64,000 nucleotides of DNA. Origin: Proales similis. Lineage: Eukaryota > Rotifera > Eurotatoria > Ploima > Proalidae. Below the pieces are notes generated by a model, which was not told the DNA's origin, made no database searches, and worked only from the letters and a program-made list of their open reading frames with translations. Positions 1 through 9,901 of this stretch are shown here, one piece after another. The translations under genes were made by a program, and so were the position numbers. The number at the start of each line of letters is the position of its first letter. Position 1 is the first letter of the stretch. The DNA lies in assembly GCA_019059635.1 (NCBI GenBank), contig JAGVRJ010000005.1, positions 1,178,001-1,242,000 of the forward strand, written 5' to 3'.

Positions 1-720
1 CTCAGCCATTGATTTAAACGTGGAATAGTAGAAGGCCATAGCAGCTTCGCCGCCTTCAAGCGAATAGCGTTTAAAGGTCGGAAATTTGCTCGCCAAAAAG
101 TGGTCAAATGTCTTGGTTCATTTTGAAAGGAGATTACTGTGGTGATAGCAAAGTAAGCGAGCTGAATGGCCTACTTGCGACTTGAGCATGAGACGGAGAA
201 TCTCAACACGATCAGCATCACTGACCGGCGCTGAATGCATCGATTCAAACTGGCGCGAGATCCAGTTCTTCTCTAGCTCGTCGTTGATAAAGTCAAACTC
301 GATCGACATCGAGCCCGAGTAGACTTGATCCAGCTGATGGCTTAGTTCAGATACGCTCATCGAGCTCTTTGAGCCGGCATGAAATAAGCCGGTTGTGTCG
401 ATAATTTTTGACTTTTCCAAGCCGTATGTGCTGGCGTTGAGCAGCAAGTCGGGCGCAGAGCTGTTTTCCTGCAATCCGAGCGGATCTATTTGAGCTTTTT
501 TGAAACCATTTTCTTGATAGGCTCTGATTAGCCGGTAGACATTTGGCTGCTCTCTTCTAATCTCGCCGAGGCGCTTCAGCTCTTCCTGACGCCTGTCCGA
601 GTCGGCACTTTTCGGCTCAAATGCACTCACATAGATTTCGTTCTGGTAGCGGTAATTTCGACTGGCTACGAGCTCAATACGATTCAGTCTGCTGCCTAGC
701 TTGGTGCATACTCGCTGCAT
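1..720 (-). CDS. DHTKD1: DHTKD1-like 2-oxoadipate dehydrogenase E1, 5' part, runs off the left edge
   Basis: The product is the thiamine-diphosphate E1 subunit that decarboxylates 2-oxoadipate in mitochondrial lysine and tryptophan breakdown. Exon 1 is 720 to 175, a 63 bp GT-AG intron follows (174-112), and exon 2 starts at 111 and leaves the window. The joined frame reads KSQ|TFDHFLASKF, then KRYSLEGGEAAMAFY. This matches the conserved E1 stretch EFDHFLATKF..KRYGGEGAESM in DHTKD1. Upstream, LDQVYSGSMSIEF and EKNWISRQFE match the DHTKD1 N-terminal region rather than OGDH. The ATG at 718-720 gives a basic N-terminus (MQRVCTKLGSRLNR) compatible with a mitochondrial presequence. The catalytic ThDP-binding region lies outside the window. 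Family assignment is firm; the choice of start is inferred. Confidence 0.9.
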
Positions 721-1235
721 TTTTTCTTCGAAAGAAAAAAAAAACTGAAAGAGCCAACGAGATTAGTTGATATTCAATCAGGCTAAGGTCGAATCGATCA
801 AACAAGCAAAGTGACAAAATTAAAGAATAAATGTCAGAAATGAATTAATCGAGATGTTAACTCGGGTCTGCAAGTGAATATTTGTTTGTTTTTATTCAAT
901 GTGTACAACAACGAACCATTTGAAATTACCGGCAGCAAACAAGGAGAGGAAAACGAGAAACTAAATGTCACAAGAAAAAACAGCACACAAAGACAAACGC
1001 ACGCAGAATAGGGATAGAGAGTTGCAAAAGAAAAAGGAAAAGCATTAGAAAATCGAAATAGCATCGTAGGAGCTCGTTGACCGTTCGAGCAAAGAGATAG
1101 ATAGGCTGAAGAATTAGCATAAATTATAAACTCTTATCTCTTGCGTTTAAGGCTGGCTTTGCTTTTATCACTTTGATCGCTATCGAAGGGTGTGTGTGTG
1201 TGATGTGTGCGAGTTTAGAAGGAGAAGAAGGCAAT
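721..1235. other. Intergenic, 5' of DHTKD1 and 3' of the ARH3-like gene
   Basis: This stretch separates two minus-strand genes. It is A-rich on the plus strand (runs of aaaag, agaaaaaac) and contains a short TG run near 1192-1202. Open frames crossing it are low-complexity Phe/Ser-rich translations of pyrimidine-rich DNA and have no family resemblance. It presumably holds the DHTKD1 promoter and the 3' UTR of the ARH3-like gene. Confidence 0.5.
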
Positions 1236-2811
1236 TCATGAGATGGCTGTCTCCGTACTTGAGCATCCCCCGAAGCCGCTGTGAACTTCGCTTGACTCGC
1301 TTTGTAAGCTGACACTAACCTCAAACAACTGCTTGGAAATAGACTCAAACTCTTTGTGACCTTCGCACATTTCGACCAAGTAGTCGGGCAGACCGACTCG
1401 TGAGTAGAACGCACCGGCGATAGCACCAGCCATCGAGGCGATTTTGTGCGACTCGCCGCCAAATGTCATCGCGTAGAGAATGACTCGTTCGACCGGCTTG
1501 AGCTCGACGAACGCGTCACGGCAGTTGAGCTTTGCGTTCAGCTCGTTTGAGCATTTCCTGTCGCTTGCCACTATGAACGCGAGCAGAGCCATCGGTATCG
1601 ACTCGAGCGCAGAGACTCCGCAGTTGGCGATCTGCTTGTAAAATCTGCTCAGGTTTATCCGCTCTCCTCGTTTGCACTTGACAATCAACTTTTGAATTTT
1701 GCGCAGCATGTCCGAATAGGTCATGGCCAGAGCTGGTGGCTGCTTAGATGTCGGCGTCTCTGCTCTTTTAGAGTTTAATTGCTGCCAGTAAAGTTGGCAT
1801 GAACACTGAAAGCCCAAGGAGCTTGGTCGATCGCTGCTATCGTCCTGTTGTTGTTGCTGCTGATCAATAGAATGTTCCAACGTCTGCTCGCAATCGATCA
1901 CAAAATTAAGCACATTATGAAAAAAGGCATCGAAATCAAACTGGCTGGGCTGTTTTGAGTTTTTGAGTGCCACTCGAACCGCATAGGTTTGTTGCAGAGC
2001 GCCGACCACAGCCCACGGATGGGTGTGAGTGAGACGAGAAGTAAGCTCGCAAGCAAGCCGCATTTCGCTGCAGCTCTTTTCATAGGTGAACAGTGCAATA
2101 GGCGCGCAGCGGAGACCTTAAACGTAAAATTAGCGGCTGAGTTGGCCTTGTTCACACAATCGGTGATACATACCGGCGCCATTGCCGTATGAGCCTTGGC
2201 CTCCGAACACTTCCATTGCCGGTTTGAAACATTCAGAATAGAGGAGATCGGCGTTGGTCAGCCTTTTCAGTCTGCTCAGCACGGTGAGAATGCCGTGAGG
2301 AAAGCCTCGATGCGACTCGTCGCTCAGCACTTGCTGAAACCCGTAGGCCATTGCCACTACATCGAGATCGTTCTTTTCAATCAACGAATAGCAGACCGAC
2401 TTGAGCAGTGCGGTCTCATGAGTATAGGCGCGAGCAGGCTCACGAAAGAGGCTCATCAGCGACCTTGTGTAGCTTATTTCCAAGTTCTCTGCCCTTTCTC
2501 GCCGCATTTTCAGCTCTTCAATAATCTCGTTCAGATCAGGTCCCCAAATGCCTCCGTAGCGGCGTCCTATACAATCGCCTACAAGAGCGGCCAGTATTGT
2601 AGCTTCGAATTTCGACGACACTAGTTCTAGCGACACATTCGGTCGACTATTCGCGCCGCATTTCTTACTTCTCGGCTTCTCGATGCCAAATTTAGACAGT
2701 AGCCTTTAGCGAGAATTAATTGAGTCAGGCAATAGAAGAGGCAGTGGCACAGGTCTTGAAATACCTGGACGGTAGTTTTGCAATCATGTTTCCAAACAAA
2801 GCGCTGTTCAT
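1236..2811 (-). CDS. ARH3-like ADP-ribosylhydrolase-fold protein lacking the metal-binding residues
   Basis: Three exons: 2811-2765, 2703-2174 and 2116-1236, with introns of 61 and 57 bp. They sum to 1458 nt, or 485 aa. The fold matches ADPRS/ARH3: LVGDCIGRRYGG (human LLGDCVGSFYE), a GSYGNGAG loop, RLACELTSRLTH (human FARLSAQLTH), and IASMAGAIAGAFY near the C-terminus. The catalytic ligands are replaced. Human Glu41 aligns with Gly66, the TDD triad (76-78) with T110-H111-E112, and GGDTDT (Asp314, Asp316, Thr317) with GGESHK at 412-417. A Gln-rich, Ser-rich insert sits around residues 270-310. The N-terminus (MNSALFGNMIAKLPSR plus a Lys/Arg-rich stretch) could be a mitochondrial presequence. 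ARH3 uses two Mg ions to remove ADP-ribose from serine. Without these ligands I infer a pseudoenzyme, perhaps an ADP-ribose reader or scaffold. The frame is intact, so it is not an obvious pseudogene. Confidence 0.85.
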
Positions 2812-3883
2812 AATTTCACCGGTGTCGATTTAGATTAAGTGCAACAGAATTTGGCTCAGTCAGTTTGCTAGTGAAGCATCTAACAGAATCGAACACTAGA
2901 ATTGTGAGCGAAATAAATTTAATCGACAACTGAGATCGATGCATGCCTCAACATAAATAAATAGCAGCAATAGCGGCGTTAGAGAAAAAAAAAACTAGAA
3001 AAAGTAACAAAAAACAAAAAAGTAGCAGAAGAAGTTAGGACGCACGCACATTCGCTCACTCATTGGCTCCGACTTATCCGTTCAAACATCCGTGAAGTGA
3101 TTGCACGCGATCAAGGCACAACTTTGCCTGTCGCTGTGGTTCTAGCTCCTTCTTTGTTTTCAATCAAATACTTTGTGCGCTTGAACGGATTTCCGCTCAC
3201 CAAGGCGCACGAGCATGGCTTCGAAAAGATTGAGGGAGTGTGGAAGGTAAATGAACAGGAAAGAATAATCTAGATGCAGCAAAGAGGAAACAAAAGGCAA
3301 ACAGTCGCAAATTCGCAGCTGAAGACTGGCTGTGTGGATTTTCTAAATTGATCAAGAAAGCCAACTCAGCAATTCAGATTGCAAAGCTCGCTCGCTTACT
3401 CGCCCGCCATCGAGCGTTAAATTAGCTGATTACTGCGTCAGTCAAGTGGAAATAGGCACCTTGAAAGCCAAGTTTAGCCCCTTTAAGTTTAAGATTTGCG
3501 GGCAAACGCTAAATTTGGATAGAAACAAGTCGAACTGAATGATAACAATCATGAAATGATCAAGAAAGTAATAACTAATAAAGACGAGGGTATTTCAAGC
3601 ACTCGAGCTTATTGTCGGGGGCTTATTTGGAAAAGCGGCCGAATCTGCAGGGGGGCTTGACGCAATCGGCAATTCGAGATCCTTACGTGATCGAAAATTC
3701 TGCTCTTTAAGTTGAATGTTATGTTTTTCTTGACAAAGATTGCATTTTCCATCACACTCTCTCACTGTGTTGCTTTTTGGCTAAATGCATCGAAATGAAC
3801 AAATGAGCAAAGAGTAAAAGGCAGCAGCCAACAGAAAGGAAAGTTTGAAAGATAATTCCTTTGCCGAGTCAGACCGACGAAAT
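2812..3883. other. Divergent intergenic region between the ARH3-like gene and kanadaptin
   Basis: The two flanking genes point away from each other, so about 1.07 kb must hold both promoters and 5' UTRs. No TATA box or other promoter element stands out. A plus-strand frame stays open from 2983 to 3270, and its distal part (3145-3246) has codon choice like the neighbouring exons and ends at a plausible donor (AAG|GTAAATG at 3246/3247). It has no ATG and I do not recognise the peptide. It is listed as a finding rather than as a gene. Confidence 0.5.
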
Positions 3884-6051
3884 ATGGAAGTAGAGAGCAG
3901 TAATGAAGCAGAGGACAATAAAAGGGAATTGAATTCACAAGAGTTCGCACTGCCAGCTGAGCCCGTCAGCAGAAGAGAAGAGGCCAGTCGGGCAAATTAT
4001 CCGCCTCTTACTTATGTGAAGCCAGAATGGTCGGCCGAGCCGCCAAGCAGCGAAGCGGACCAAACAGATTTCGAACTTGACGAAGAAGGCTACTCTAAAT
4101 TCTACTTTCTTGAAGTAATCAAATCGGGCCAAGTAGTCGAGCGAATCAAATTGGACAAAGAGTTTCTGGTTATCGGCCGGCTGGATAATTGTGACGTTCG
4201 TGCCGATCATCCAAGTCTGTCACGCTATCACGCTATTCTTCAATACTCAAACGGAGTGTCGGCCAACGTAAAGCCGGGATTTTACATCTACGATCTGAAC
4301 AGCACCCATGGCACGTTCGTGAATAAAACACGAATCGCAGCCAAGCAGTACGTGCGAGTAGAGCCTACTCATTGCATAAAGCTGGGTTCGAGCACTCGAC
4401 TTTATGTGATGAACGGGCCTAAACTTAAAAACGACCCGGACGATCTAAAAATAAACGTAACGCATGAAGAGATGCGAAAAATAAAGGAAAAACACGACCG
4501 GATCGCAATGAAGATTCGCATTCAGAAGGAAGTTCAGCAAGAGGTTGAAGAAGAGAATCGAGCCAAGAGAGCGGGAGGCGAGCAAGATTCGAGCCACGCC
4601 AGCTGGGGCCTGACTGAACAAGCGAACGAGCCGAGCGAAGAAAGCGAGAAGCCAATCGACGAGAGTGACGAGAGCTATTACATAGCCGATCCGCGCAAGG
4701 CATTGAAGAATTTCTTTGATCGCGAGGGCGACGAGATGGAGTTCGACGTGGAAGAGTTGGGCGCCGCAAAGTTTAAATGTGAAATTCGCCTTCCAATTAC
4801 AAACGATCTTGGACAAGCGCTCTACGCACGTGTCGAGCATCAAGGAAAGAAAAAGGATACCATAAGCCTGTGCGCCCTGGAAGCATGTAGAATGCTCAAC
4901 GCAGCCGGTGTGCTACGTCAATCGCGCTCCGAAGTGGCGCAAAGAAATCGAAAAAGAGAACTTGAAGAGAACGACTTCTATGACAGTGACGAGGACACGT
5001 TCTTCGATCGCACCGGTGAAGTAGAAAAGAAACGTTTGAATCGAATGGCCCGTTTGAACAAGCTCGGAGAGGCAGAGATGCAGAAAATGCCCAGTCTGAG
5101 ACGAAACACAGTTCAAACGTTCGAAACAATCATTACAGACCTGAAGAACGCGTTGCGGGAAAAAGTCGAAATAGAAACCAAACTCGACGAATGTCAAGAG
5201 GTGTCTAAGGCGATTGCCGACGACGATCTAGACGCTTACATTGAATCGCTCAAGGCCGGCACCATTGATACTTTAACACGGGCGAAAATGAGACGGCGTC
5301 TGATTGAGATGAAGGCTGAAATTCAGCAATTGGAAAAGCTATTAGAGATCGCCAAGCCGTTGGGGTTTGATTATCCTAAATGGCTTCGTGAATTAGAGCA
5401 AAAGCTAAAACCCGCCAGAACCGAGAAAAAACCGATCGAATGCATACAGTTAAGAGACCGGCGGCCTCACAAAGAAATGGCAACCAAGCAAAATGCAGAA
5501 TCTGAGACCCTCGAACCGCCCAGAACGCGAGATGAGGCCTTGGCTAAAAGAGTAGATAAGGCACACCCAGTTGAAATAGGCTCGTCCGAGAGGCGAACGT
5601 CAGAAGTTACAAAAGTGAGCGAATCAGGAGGTGAAAATGTGATAAATGAAACGACAGATTCTGCTGAGAGGCCGGGACTCGGCAAGAAAGCCAAACTAGA
5701 CGAAGCTAGTGCGAGCAAGAAAGAGAAAAAAAGCGTCGAAGAGAAGGAACTCGAGCTTCCTGAGTACGAAGAGCTTTCCTTTAAGCTGGCTGACGATTAT
5801 GCCATATGGATGCCGCCCGAAGGTAAATGCATTCGGCTTATCTGTTTTCGCACGCAGACACGAGCTGCACAACCAGTCCACTGCTAGCCTCGCGATATTC
5901 TCTGAATTCTCAGTCGAGTTGAAAAAAGAAACAACCATTGACGCTATTCTACTAATCCAATTTGCTTATCTGCGATTTTTCAATTATTCTTAAACCTCAA
6001 GGTCAAACCGGCGACGGGAAGACAAGTCTAAACGACAAATTCGGATACTAG
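3884..6051 (+). CDS. SLC4A1AP: Kanadaptin (SLC4A1 adaptor protein) with FHA domain
   Basis: Exon 1 is 3884-5822 and exon 2 is 6002-6051, giving 662 aa. The 179 bp intron splits a Gly codon. The joined C-terminus IWMPPEGQTGDGKTSLNDKFGY matches the very conserved kanadaptin tail (VPP.GQSGDGKTSLNDKYGY), which confirms both the exon and the family. An FHA domain spans about residues 73-175 (VIGRLDNCDVRADHPSLSRYHA, then STHGTFVN), the phosphothreonine-binding fold. A dsRBD-like segment follows (LPITNDLGQALYARVEHQGK, about 302-345), then Glu/Lys-rich coiled-coil stretches. Start chosen at ATG 3884; the frame is open to a TTG at 3845 but lacks an earlier ATG. Kanadaptin was described as an anion-exchanger 1 partner and is mainly nuclear. 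AATAAA at 6293 is a candidate poly(A) signal. Confidence 0.93.
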
Positions 6052-6575
6052 CTGCTCGAGTCACGATCGATTCAAACCAAAATAGCGTTTTTCTCTTTAC
6101 TTTATTCTTCTCGTCGAAATTTTTATGCTCAAGCACATTCTGTTTGGACATTTTGTATAAATATTCTTATTATGAAAATAACAAACGGATTCAAAAACCA
6201 GAACAGGCCAGAGATTTAAAAAACAAAAGCCCTTGTCATCATTGAATTGAATAATTCTTATCTCGTTAGAAGAAAAGGAAAGATAAGAACAAAATAAAAA
6301 AAAAAAACGTGTGGCTGCCTCGTTCGAGTCGAGATTCGTCGTTCAAACTGTAGAGACGCACAGAATTCGCGCGTGAATGTGCTTTTTTTGGGCTAGCGGG
6401 CGGTTGAGTGAGTCTGCGGATACCTTTGCTGGCAGGAATGGAATAAGAGGAGCCAGAATAGAAAACTAGCGCTTAGGAAACGAAAAAAATGCTTTAAATG
6501 CAACAAGTGTGTGAAGAGTCGTCCAGGACAAGACGTCAATCATTGGAAGATATTTACACACAAAGCGTCAAGTTC
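6052..6575. other. Convergent 3' region between kanadaptin and the zinc-finger gene
   Basis: Both neighbouring genes end into this 524 bp stretch. A plus-strand AATAAA at 6293-6298 suits kanadaptin. A minus-strand AATAAA (plus tttatt at 6101-6106) suits the zinc-finger gene. If both are used, the two 3' UTRs overlap by roughly 190 bp. No coding stretch was seen. Confidence 0.4.
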
Positions 6576-8238
6576 TCACATTTTGGATAAATGCAATATG
6601 TGCACGGCGAATTCAACCCGATTCGAACACGTATGCCCGCATACACTACACTGCCAAGGATTTACAGCCGAATGCATGCCCATATGAATTGAATAAAGAG
6701 CGTAATCATCGAAGCATATGCGGCAGTGGCTGCAATTGTAGCCCGTATTGGCACAGTTGCCGCCCACCGACTCTGCCGAATTGACGCATTCGAGCTCAGG
6801 CGACCGAGATACACTGCTCGAGTGTATATCGCTTGGTTCACTGTCCACTTGAACCGGCAAGTTGAGATTGAGCCGATCGATAACCTCCGAAATGCCTTTG
6901 CCTTTTTTCTTTCTCGTCGTTGTGTCCGCTTCTTCTCGCTTCCTGGCGTCTGCTTGAGTCGAAGTGTGATTCGAGCCTTGTGAGGTTAGTGACGATGAAC
7001 TGCTCGATACAGGAGACAGAGAAGCCATATATTCTTCCACGTGCGTCTGGTCTGATGAGTCTAGACTCAACTTGGCTCGTTTGTTGCAAACTAGATCTTC
7101 GGGCTCGTCTTCTATGCTGCCATTCACATTTTTCAGTCGTTCTAAATTCGTTAGGCCAATACTGGACGTGTCCTCCTCGTCCTCAGTTTTGAATCGATTT
7201 TGCTCGGTCATTTGAAATACATTCGCTTGAGAAGCAAAGCTCAGCCGATTTATCAGCGCAGCGGCCAGCTGGTTGAATTGAATCGCGTGTGGTAAAGTTG
7301 GCAAATGGCTGTGGTTTAAAAACGAATTTTCATTGAGCGTATTGGACATTTGTGATCGGAGTGAGTTCAAAGTTGCCAGAAGGCTAGCCTGGTTGTTGTT
7401 CTCGTCGCTATTCTGCTTATGCTCGCTTTGAAATGAGGATTTGGAAGACTTTTTAGAGACATTGGCCATCAAAAGCGAGTGAATATCTGCGCCAATATTC
7501 AGCGGATGAGACTCTGGACTGGGCTTAATCTTGTCGGTAAAAACTGTCGACAATTTGTCTTTCACTTGCGAGAATGCACTTTCATTCGAGACTCGACTAT
7601 TTGTTGTCTCGCTCTTTTTGCTCGATTTCTTTTGACATGGAGTGAAATAAGCATCGCCACTACTCCCGATCGATTCGGGCTCTGGCACAGCTGTCGAGTT
7701 GAAAATGTAGCTGAAATAAAAATTTTTATTTTTATTTGAAAGAAATCGCTTATTCGACTATTTCTCGCTTACCCGGGCTCGCATGAGTTGTGCGACTTTT
7801 CCGGATGGCATTTGCTCAGGTGATCTCTAATCGAACTGTGATGCATGCAATTATAGTCGCACCATCGGCAATAGTAAGGTTTAACACGTAAATGCACCCT
7901 CAAGTGAACTTTTAAGTTTGACTTGCTCGTACAAACCTAGAAAGCCATTGTTGGAACGACTTTTCAAAAGAGCACCGGGCAAACTGGCCTACCTTGCCGC
8001 ATTCATTGCAGACCCATTTCGCTTCGTTAAAGTGAATAGTGCTCATGTGGTGCTTGAGGTTCGATGTGTTGGCGAACGTTTTCTTGCAAAGCGGACACTT
8101 GGGCATGAACTGGGCGCTCGTCGACGAAGACGATAGTAAAGAACTGTTCATCATTTGAAAGTAGTCGTTGCTTTTTTCATGCTCGCCACAGGCGCCAGCG
8201 ATAAATTCGGGCTTGTTTGCCGATTTGGTTGCCTCCAT
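6576..8238 (-). CDS. Ikaros/hunchback-type C2H2 zinc-finger transcription factor
   Basis: Three exons: 8238-7993, 7936-7773 and 7710-6576, with introns of 56 and 62 bp, giving 514 aa. Three N-terminal C2H2 fingers are visible: CPLCKKTFANTSNLKHHMSTIH, CNECGKVCTSKSNLKVHLRVH (split by intron 1) and CRWCDYNCMHHSSIRDHLSKCH. A long Ser-rich linker follows. The C-terminal pair is CSHCRICFDDYALYSIHMGMH and CSVCGHTCSNRVEFAVHILH. The YxIHMGxH signature and the terminal finger pair are typical of Ikaros and hunchback proteins, where the pair mediates dimerisation. The RVEFAVHI ending is closer to Ikaros (RYEFSSHI) than to hunchback. The start ATG 8238 lies in a good context (CACATGG) with an in-frame stop upstream. 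It is a nuclear DNA-binding regulator; its targets cannot be told from sequence. Family is firm; Ikaros versus hunchback orthology is open. Confidence 0.85.
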
Positions 8239-8765
8239 GTGGCAACGAATATTTTATTCTAGCCCTTTGAGTTGATCGCTGCAGCCTTGAAATTGCGAGT
8301 TCATAAATAGACTGCGATTGAGCGAATTTTTATCGCGCTTGAGAGCTTGCTTTTAAAACCTTACAGAAATAATACGCAGCAATGAATCTAAAATATAGGT
8401 TGAAACTTAAAAAACTAAAATAAAAATGGAGTAAACTCTCTCTCTCTCTTCTGAATCAACTGTAGCTTGGCCGGCTTCTTCATAAGCAAACTCGCTCACT
8501 TATTACTTTGCTAAGGTGAACAAAAAAAGGAGCCAATTTCACGCTTTCTCTCCCTCAATAACATAATCGCACCTGGCGATTCGACAAGGGTGCCTCTGTT
8601 CCAAATAAGGTGTCGGCAGTTTGAACGCTTTTCTCTGATTCAGTTTGACTAAGGAAAAAAAAACTAAGCGAACGTAAGAACGAGTAGGTGGGTGTGATGA
8701 ATGGAAGTAGAAAGATGAAAAAACATTCACTTGTTGCGTGAAATGCTCATAAGATGAAAACCACA

Positions 8766-8823
8766 ACGACGAGGACGACGATGACGGTCATGATGATGAT
8801 GATGGTGATGATGACGAGGACGA
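8766..8823. repeat. Imperfect ACG/ATG trinucleotide repeat
   Basis: The plus strand reads as repeated acg, atg and gac units with a core of tgatgatgatgatgg. Its translation gives runs of Met or Thr in an open frame that is only a product of the repeat. No coding role is inferred. Confidence 0.8.
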
Positions 8824-9849
8824 ATACTGCTCATGGGCGATTATGTAATCGGCCAAATAAGACGGCCAAAATTTCAAAGGGTCGGACACGTCGGATTGCA
8901 TTGGTGGGGCTTAAGGGCAAGCAAGCAAACGCAAGGTTGATTAAAATTAAGCAAAACGATGAAAGAGACAAACGCATCCCGATGAGAATAGCAATCTCAT
9001 CCATGTCTCTTCATTTCTTCTTGTTTTCTTTTTTTTTTCTGTCCGCGACCCGTTCAATCCACCTAGCGCGTTTGCCACGCATGCACTTTCATCCTCAATT
9101 TAATAAGGAATTTGATGATTAAGGAAGCACCTTGACGCAACGCGGCAAAGCATTCACACTCTGGCCAGATTAAAGAAGGAGCGAGGCGCAAGGTGCACTT
9201 TATATTTACCAAATGCAAACGAGAAGAGAGAACAAGTTGATCATCGCCGCTCTCTCTCTCTCTTCTAGCTCTTACCGTCAAGCAGTCGTGGTGGTGATGA
9301 ATGGCCAACGCACATATTCTTAAATATATACATATTCATTTATATATGATTATATAAGTAATCTAATAAGTCTTCGCTTGGGGCGAAATGCGTTTTAAAT
9401 GAGCGCCTAAGCCAAGCTAAAGGACAAACGATTCTAAAGTGATGAACTCATTTAGCCTTTACTCTCTTTCTCTCACTCACTCACTCACTCTCTCTCTGTA
9501 CTGGCCGTCCATGTCCCATTTTGATTGAAAGCAATGGAAAATAATAAAGAAAATTGACAGCGTACGCAGCCATTCGCCATTCTATTGCCCATGATTGCCA
9601 TCATCATGATCGTGATCGTCACCAAGATCATGATCTAAAATAAAATATTGCATTTTATGATAAATACCTTGCAAAAAAAAAGAAGAAATTGCTGAAGCCT
9701 ACTTTTGTTCGCCTTTTTGAATATATTCTTAATTTAAAAGCGCATTTGTCGATTCGGGAAAAATAACGAACAAACTTGAGAGCATGCGCCCCACTGCACA
9801 TACGCACATACAAAAAGAGAAAGAAGAAAGTGAGATTGATATAGAAAAT

Positions 9850-9901
9850 AAGAGAGAGAGAGAGAGAAATAGAGAGAGAGAGAGAAATAGAGAGAGAGAG
9901 A
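9850..9901. repeat. Interrupted (GA)n microsatellite
   Basis: Three blocks of pure GA dinucleotides are separated by two aaat interruptions. The purine and pyrimidine strands are fully segregated. It lies in the gene-free tract 5' of the zinc-finger gene. Confidence 0.9.

Noticed and set aside
834-1462. Two minus-strand open frames between DHTKD1 and the ARH3-like gene
   Set aside because: They are Phe/Ser-rich translations of pyrimidine runs or shadows of the ARH3-like exon in another frame; no family resemblance or splice logic.
8754-9122. Open frame with Met/Thr runs
   Set aside because: It is a translation of the ACG/ATG repeat and adjoining low-complexity DNA.
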